DNA of 8,705 bases from a bacterium (lineage in GTDB: Bacteria; Babelota; Babeliae; Babelales; RVW-14). The DNA is taken from the NCBI GenBank assembly GCA_030432505.1, contig JAUIHA010000025.1, forward strand, positions 1 to 8,705, read 5' to 3'. The notes under the pieces are model-generated. The model was not told the origin of the DNA. It searched no databases and saw only the letters and a list, made by a program, of their open reading frames with translations. The position numbers and the translations under genes were made by a program. Positions 4,848 through 8,705 of this stretch are shown here, in pieces (position 1 is the first letter of the stretch; each line of letters starts with the position of its first letter).

Positions 4848-6146
4848 CTAATAATCAGTTTTAATAGAGTTTCGCTCTTTTAGCACCAATTTTGCTTTAT
4901 ATCCAACCATTCCAACAACGATAAGTGCGAGAAATGGCAACAGATGATGAAAACCAGAAATGTACAAGGTCTTCACACTAATGTATAGCAATGCAATACA
5001 TGAAAGGAGCGCGAGCACTCCGGTTATTTTTGTTTTTTTGTTTACTACAAAAAACGCTATTGAACTTAATAAGTAAGCTATTGTCACACCAAAATCACTC
5101 ATGGTCACCAAGTAATGATCAGATGTGGTAATAAAGAGAAAGGTTAATAGTAACACAAATTGAACCAATACACAAATCCATGGGATATTGTTGCCGTTCT
5201 TTTTGAGCAAATAAGATGAGCCAATAATTGAGTTGTCTTGAGCGATTGCATACAAATTCCAGTTGTTGTAATAAAACATTCCATAAAAGCCCGCAAGAAA
5301 TGAAGACAAAATTGAAAGATAAATTACCTTGTTCCCCCAAGAGATAACAAATTGATTATTGGTAAGTTTTCCTAAAACGTTCAGGAATGGATTAATATCC
5401 GCTGTGCCATGAATGCAAAAAATAAATGTTTGCAACATAAAGTACATAAGAATAATTGCCGCAAATGAAACTAAAATAACTTTTGAAACTTGTTCTTTAC
5501 CATTTTTTATTTTATCGGCAACAGCACAACATGCTTCAATACCGACATATGCAAAAAATATCATTGGTATTGAACCAAAAATACTATCAAAGCTAACCGG
5601 CGTTAATACAAAGTGGCTGGAATCAAACAGCATAAGCGCCCCAACAAGAAGCACAAATATTGGAACAAGTTTAAAAATAGCAAACAGAACCTGGAACCCT
5701 TCTAAGAACTGAATATTCATAAGATTAAAAATGGTGAAAATGAAAATAAGCAGAACATCAAGGCCAACTCCCAAGAGACCAAATCTAGCAAGCATTGGCG
5801 CTAATGAAGACTTTTGAACATACACGGAAAAGGCATGAATCATTGCAGCGTTTCCTGCAACTGTACCAATAAAGTAACCCCATCCACTGAGAAAACCCCA
5901 CGATTGCCCAATAGTTTTTCGACTATAGACGTATAAACCACCAGCTTCGGGAAAACGTTTTGCCAAATGCGCTAAAACAAGGACCAACGGCAAGAGCGCT
6001 GCTCCGCACAACAACCAGGCAAACGGTGCAAAGATACCGCAAAGCACTGCTATTCTTTGTGCGCCAAGAAAAAATGCACTACCAACAACAATGTTGATAT
6101 TAATGATAATTGCTATCCAAAAAGGAATTTTTTGAAAATCGTTCAA
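4848..6146 (-). CDS. APC-superfamily amino acid permease (second of tandem pair)
   Basis: This 432-residue inner-membrane permease of the amino acid-polyamine-organocation superfamily has about 12 hydrophobic helices, the family norm. TM1 carries the unwound-helix region INIVVGSAFFLGAQ (17-30). The TM2/3 region has RFPEAGGLYVYSRKTIG and WGFLSGWGYFIG (64-94). The TM6 signature FFAYVGIEACC (197-207) holds E204, equivalent by my alignment to the E208 proton-sensing site of AdiC. It should move an amino acid by proton symport or by exchange; the substrate cannot be told. The start is TTG at 6146, overlapping the TGA stop of the upstream permease (TTGA), with AAAGG at 6157-6153, 6 nt upstream; the next in-frame Met is residue 102, inside the fold. 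The overlap implies translational coupling. It shares many positions with its neighbour, including the E-x-C-C of TM6, so the two probably arose by an old tandem duplication. Confidence 0.93.
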   Translation of the reverse strand: MNDFQKIPFWIAIIININIVVGSAFFLGAQRIAVLCGIFAPFAWLLCGAALLPLVLVLAHLAKRFPEAGGLYVYSRKTIGQSWGFLSGWGYFIGTVAGNAAMIHAFSVYVQKSSLAPMLARFGLLGVGLDVLLIFIFTIFNLMNIQFLEGFQVLFAIFKLVPIFVLLVGALMLFDSSHFVLTPVSFDSIFGSIPMIFFAYVGIEACCAVADKIKNGKEQVSKVILVSFAAIILMYFMLQTFIFCIHGTADINPFLNVLGKLTNNQFVISWGNKVIYLSILSSFLAGFYGMFYYNNWNLYAIAQDNSIIGSSYLLKKNGNNIPWICVLVQFVLLLTFLFITTSDHYLVTMSDFGVTIAYLLSSIAFFVVNKKTKITGVLALLSCIALLYISVKTLYISGFHHLLPFLALIVVGMVGYKAKLVLKERNSIKTDY

Positions 6147-7447
6147 GATACACCTTTAGCTTTATTACGTTTATATGCATACATCATACAACCAAGCAGT
6201 ACCCCTGCAATAAGCGGCATTGCATACATAAGGCGTGCAAAATGATCTATGCCGATCTCCATCCACGTGAAATAAAATAAAATAGAACATGTTACAAAAC
6301 CAAGAATAGTAACAACGGAGGCTACATATGATTTTTGTTGAACTTGTACTCTTAGTACTGATGCCAGCGTTAACACGAGTGCAGTCATAACACCCAAGTT
6401 TGCAAGGGCATATAAAACTTCTTTATATGGAACACATGACATCAATAAGAAAATCACTAAACCTTGAAAAAACACTGCAAGCGTCGGTCTAAAATACTTA
6501 TTTTCCTTAACTAATTTATCAGGAAGAAATGTAAGCTTGCGTTCGGCAAGAGCAATAATATTAGCAACATTGGAGAGCATCACACCGTATACCGCATTGA
6601 AGTAATTAAGAATAAAAACAAGAACAAGCGTCAACTCTGCCACTGCAAGAATTGACGAATTTTGAATTCCCAAGAACTGTATAAACGATGGCACACCATG
6701 CTGTGCAAGCGTTTCTGGACCCATGATATGAAGGAGCCCAAAATGGAAAAAGGTGTAGAGCGACATTGAAATCACAAACGCAGTAAGAATAACGCTAAAG
6801 GTTTTACTTGGACCACCTTCTAAATGCTGGCTGAGATTACAACAACTCTCAAAACCCCAGTACCCAAAAATAGCCATTGGAATTGTTGCTGGTACGCTTG
6901 AAAAATCACCCATTGTGTAAGTAAGCGATGAATCCCAGTAGAAAACAAAGATAGCAACAATTAAAAAGAGTGGTGCAAGTTTTAATAACGTTGCAAAACT
7001 TTGTACCTGACTAATCACTTTTACACTTAAAAGATTAAGAAGCGTCAATGCACAAATGATGATAAAGGTGAAAAATATTGGATTATCTGCAAGAAATTGA
7101 ACATCAAATCTATTGAGAAACGTCTCCTTCAAAACAGTTGCTTGTGTAGCACCCGTTGAAGAGAATCCTAGAAAGTAAGCCCATGCAGCAATAAAACCCC
7201 ATGTACTTCCCAATCCCTGTGAGCAATAGTTAAAAAATCCTCCAGGTCCAGGAAACATGCGTGAAGCTAATGCAACACACCAAATTACAGGAAAGAGCAT
7301 GAGCCCTGCGGCTCCCCAGCCGAGAAAACTAAAATTTCCCGCTTTTTCTACCATGATTTGAGGACCAAAGTAAATCCCCACACCAACAATAATATTGATG
7401 GACATCAGCACGGCAGCCCAAAATGAAATCTTTCCTGTTCCTGACAT
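6143..7447 (-). CDS. APC-superfamily amino acid permease (first of tandem pair)
   Basis: This 434-residue inner-membrane amino-acid permease has about 12 hydrophobic segments. TM1 has SINIIVGVGIYFGPQ (16-30) with the V-G-x-G-I motif, closer to the classical APC G-x-G than its neighbour. The P-G-P-G-G-F-F-N-Y motif (66-74) and WGFIAAWAYFLG (83-94) follow. TM6 has FGYWGFESCCNLSQHLEGGP (194-213) with E200 at the conserved acidic position. Substrate is unknown. I start it at ATG 7447, with AAAGGA at 7461-7456 and an 8-nt spacer. An in-frame TTG at 7495 and an ATG at 7456 would add 16 or 3 residues, but the SD would then lie inside or overlap the coding part. Its stop TGA (6145-6143) overlaps the TTG start of the next permease. 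As the first gene of the minus-strand block, it is divergent from the SurA-like lipoprotein gene. Confidence 0.93.
   Translation of the reverse strand: MSGTGKISFWAAVLMSINIIVGVGIYFGPQIMVEKAGNFSFLGWGAAGLMLFPVIWCVALASRMFPGPGGFFNYCSQGLGSTWGFIAAWAYFLGFSSTGATQATVLKETFLNRFDVQFLADNPIFFTFIIICALTLLNLLSVKVISQVQSFATLLKLAPLFLIVAIFVFYWDSSLTYTMGDFSSVPATIPMAIFGYWGFESCCNLSQHLEGGPSKTFSVILTAFVISMSLYTFFHFGLLHIMGPETLAQHGVPSFIQFLGIQNSSILAVAELTLVLVFILNYFNAVYGVMLSNVANIIALAERKLTFLPDKLVKENKYFRPTLAVFFQGLVIFLLMSCVPYKEVLYALANLGVMTALVLTLASVLRVQVQQKSYVASVVTILGFVTCSILFYFTWMEIGIDHFARLMYAMPLIAGVLLGCMMYAYKRNKAKGVS
6151..6157 (-). promoter_or_regulatory. Ribosome binding site for the TTG-initiated second permease
   Basis: AAAGGTG on the minus strand lies inside the last codons of the upstream permease. 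Its AAAGG core is 6 nt before TTG 6146-6144, supporting a non-ATG start with TTGA stop/start overlap. Confidence 0.75.
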
Positions 7448-7612
7448 TAAGTACATCCTTTTAAAAAACTTCGTTCTTATCACGTTTAAATACAATGGAC
7501 TATTGTAGCAGAATTTTCCCTACTTTTATAACAACTTGAAAATTTGCACTTGTATGATAGGATTTTTCATATCTTGAGAATATATTAGTACAACGGCAAA
7601 TAAAGGAACCAT
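7448..7612. promoter_or_regulatory. Divergent control region between permease block and SurA-like gene
   Basis: This 165-bp spacer must drive both directions. On the minus strand, TACAAT (7507-7502) is a good -10, about 55 nt before the permease ATG, but the nearest -35-like TTGTTA is 21 bp away. On the plus strand, TATATT (7581-7586) is a possible -10 with a leader of about 20 nt, and TATGAT (7553-7558) is another; neither has a good -35. Ribosome binding sites are AAAGGA (7461-7456, minus) and AAGGA (7603-7607, plus). No operator palindrome or riboswitch was recognised. Confidence 0.5.
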
Positions 7613-8686
7613 ATGAAAACGCAAGCGACCCTTAAAAGCGTAAGCAAGGCTGCTTTTTTAATTGCTTCACTTTCGCTTTTTCCAGGCTGTGATCTTCTGA
7701 CAAATCTCTTTAAAGCGAAAAAAGAACCGAAAAAAGTCGCTGCAACCTCTACGAAAAAAATGACTTCTCAAGCAGATAAAAGCGGTCCTGTTCTTTTAAA
7801 CTTAAATAGTGATCCTGTTATCTGGGAATCCGATTTTAATCAGAATCTTAAGCAAATGCTCCAAGCAAACCCTTACTTTAGAGGCGCTGGAGTTGACGCA
7901 CTTCCGATGGCTATTAAACGCAAATTCTTTGATGAGTTGGTAAAACAAGAACTCATTTTGAGTGATGCTAAAAAACGTAAGATCTCGAAAAAAGAAGAAT
8001 TTGTTAAAGCATATAAAGACCTCAAGCGTCTTGCTAAACGTTCTCTTATTATCCAATTTTATGAAAAAGACATCTTCGATACAATCAATGTTTCAGACAA
8101 AGAGAAAGATGAGTTCTTTGAGAAGAACAAAGAGCGCTTTATCAAAGTTCCTGGCGGCGTACTCGTTTCAGGAATTAAGTTTGAAGACGAAAAAGACGCT
8201 GATAACTTTGTAGAACAAGCAAAAAAAATTGAAGAAAAAGACTTCATCAAAGATTTTGATGTAATGGCTAAAGACAATGACAAAGGAACATTCAGAGGAT
8301 TTGGCAGAATTAGCAAACAAGCTCAAGGATATGGCTTTGATGCAACTCCTGCACCGGTAAGAGAAACTGCTCTGGCTGCACGTAACTTCCCTGCTATAGA
8401 AAAAGTTAAAGTTGGCAAAGAACACTGGGTTATAGGAATTGCAGACAAGAAAGAAACAATCTTCTTTAAACGCAGTGAAGTTGATGAACAAATAACTGGC
8501 ATTAAGAAAAACAACAAGTTCAAAGACCAACTTGATGAGCGCGTTAAAGCTCTTCACTCTGACAATAAAGTAGAAGTTAATGAAAGCTACTTTAAAGAAA
8601 AAGAGCCCGCAGATAGAGATGATAAAAAGGAAACAAAAAAAACAGCACAAAGTAGAAATACTCAAGCACCAACAATGGCTGCTTAA
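7613..8686 (+). CDS. SurA/PrsA-like periplasmic chaperone lipoprotein with degenerate parvulin domain
   Basis: This 357-residue protein starts with a lipoprotein-type signal: basic N-terminus, hydrophobic stretch 13-24, then F-P-G-C26. Phe at -3 is less usual, so the lipobox is good but not perfect. Residues 27-58 are a Lys-rich linker. About 68-160 match the SurA N-terminal chaperone domain (VIWESDFNQNLKQML, then IKRKFFDELVKQELILSDAK at 101-120). About 178-280 follow the parvulin layout: VLVSGIKFEDEKDADNF, a GTFRGFGR glycine turn at 225-232, and HWVIGIADKKE at the end. The first parvulin His (x-S-H-I) is Gly187 here, and the final G-Y-H-I-I is altered to E-H-W-V-I. Isomerase activity is therefore doubtful, and a holdase role for outer-membrane or secreted proteins is more likely. 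Asp27 follows the Cys, as in the FKBP lipoprotein. The tail after 327 is charged and low-complexity. The SD AAGGA is 5 nt from the ATG. Confidence 0.9.
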   Translation: MKTQATLKSVSKAAFLIASLSLFPGCDLLTNLFKAKKEPKKVAATSTKKMTSQADKSGPVLLNLNSDPVIWESDFNQNLKQMLQANPYFRGAGVDALPMAIKRKFFDELVKQELILSDAKKRKISKKEEFVKAYKDLKRLAKRSLIIQFYEKDIFDTINVSDKEKDEFFEKNKERFIKVPGGVLVSGIKFEDEKDADNFVEQAKKIEEKDFIKDFDVMAKDNDKGTFRGFGRISKQAQGYGFDATPAPVRETALAARNFPAIEKVKVGKEHWVIGIADKKETIFFKRSEVDEQITGIKKNNKFKDQLDERVKALHSDNKVEVNESYFKEKEPADRDDKKETKKTAQSRNTQAPTMAA

Positions 8687-8705
8687 AAATTAATACTATT
8701 TTCTC

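Noticed and set aside
6143..7495. Longer first permease from TTG 7495
   Set aside because: The only good SD (7461-7456) fits ATG 7447 with 8-nt spacing and would be inside the longer frame; the extra 16 residues precede the normal APC N-terminus.
8168..8665. 165-codon open frame antisense to the SurA-like gene
   Set aside because: Phe/Ser-rich translation is the mirror of the Lys/Glu-rich sense strand; no SD or family match.

Overview
The window is AT-rich, gene-dense bacterial DNA with a Gram-negative style envelope: two lipoproteins carrying folding-factor domains, two other proteins with Sec signals, and several amino-acid permeases side by side. A secreted ankyrin-repeat protein, three adjacent amino-acid transporters and lineage-specific secreted proteins together fit a reduced, host-dependent bacterium. 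Candidatus Dependentiae (TM6/Babeliae) is my best guess. That is an inference from gene style; there is no rRNA or marker gene here to prove it.

Layout, left to right. (1) Positions 1-479, minus strand: the N-terminal part of an ankyrin-repeat protein with a signal-like N-terminus, cut by the window edge. (2) 480-795: a gene-poor spacer with a perfect 21-bp tandem duplication (505-546) and two very small doubtful ORFs. (3) 796-1353, plus: an FKBP-type prolyl isomerase lipoprotein, closed by a strong terminator. (4) 1490-2620, plus: a cysteine-rich exported protein of unknown function with a degenerate Rossmann/methyltransferase-like segment. (5) 2674-2877, plus: a 67-residue YjzC-like protein with four cysteines, driven by a promoter lying inside the end of the preceding gene. 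(6) A 16-bp-stem terminator at 2892-2929 serves the convergent genes on both sides. (7) 7447 down to 2933, minus: two tandem APC-family amino-acid permeases with overlapping ends, then a 121-bp gap, an AGCS-family alanine/glycine:cation symporter, and a Nudix hydrolase whose ribosome binding site overlaps the symporter's stop codon. (8) 7613-8686, plus: a SurA/PrsA-like lipoprotein chaperone with a degenerate parvulin domain, divergent from the transporter genes.

How they may work together: the minus-strand block looks like an amino-acid import unit with a nucleotide-pool sanitising enzyme at its end. The two plus-strand lipoproteins are envelope folding factors, and both have Asp directly after the lipidated Cys. 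If E. coli-like Lol sorting applies, both would stay in the inner membrane facing the periplasm. The two unlinked exported proteins (ankyrin, Cys-rich) are the most likely host-facing or lineage-specific products. I see no phage, CRISPR, tRNA, rRNA, transposase or toxin-antitoxin module. The least explained pieces are the Cys-rich exported family, the duplicated 21-bp element upstream of the ankyrin gene, and the cysteine-bearing YjzC-like protein.
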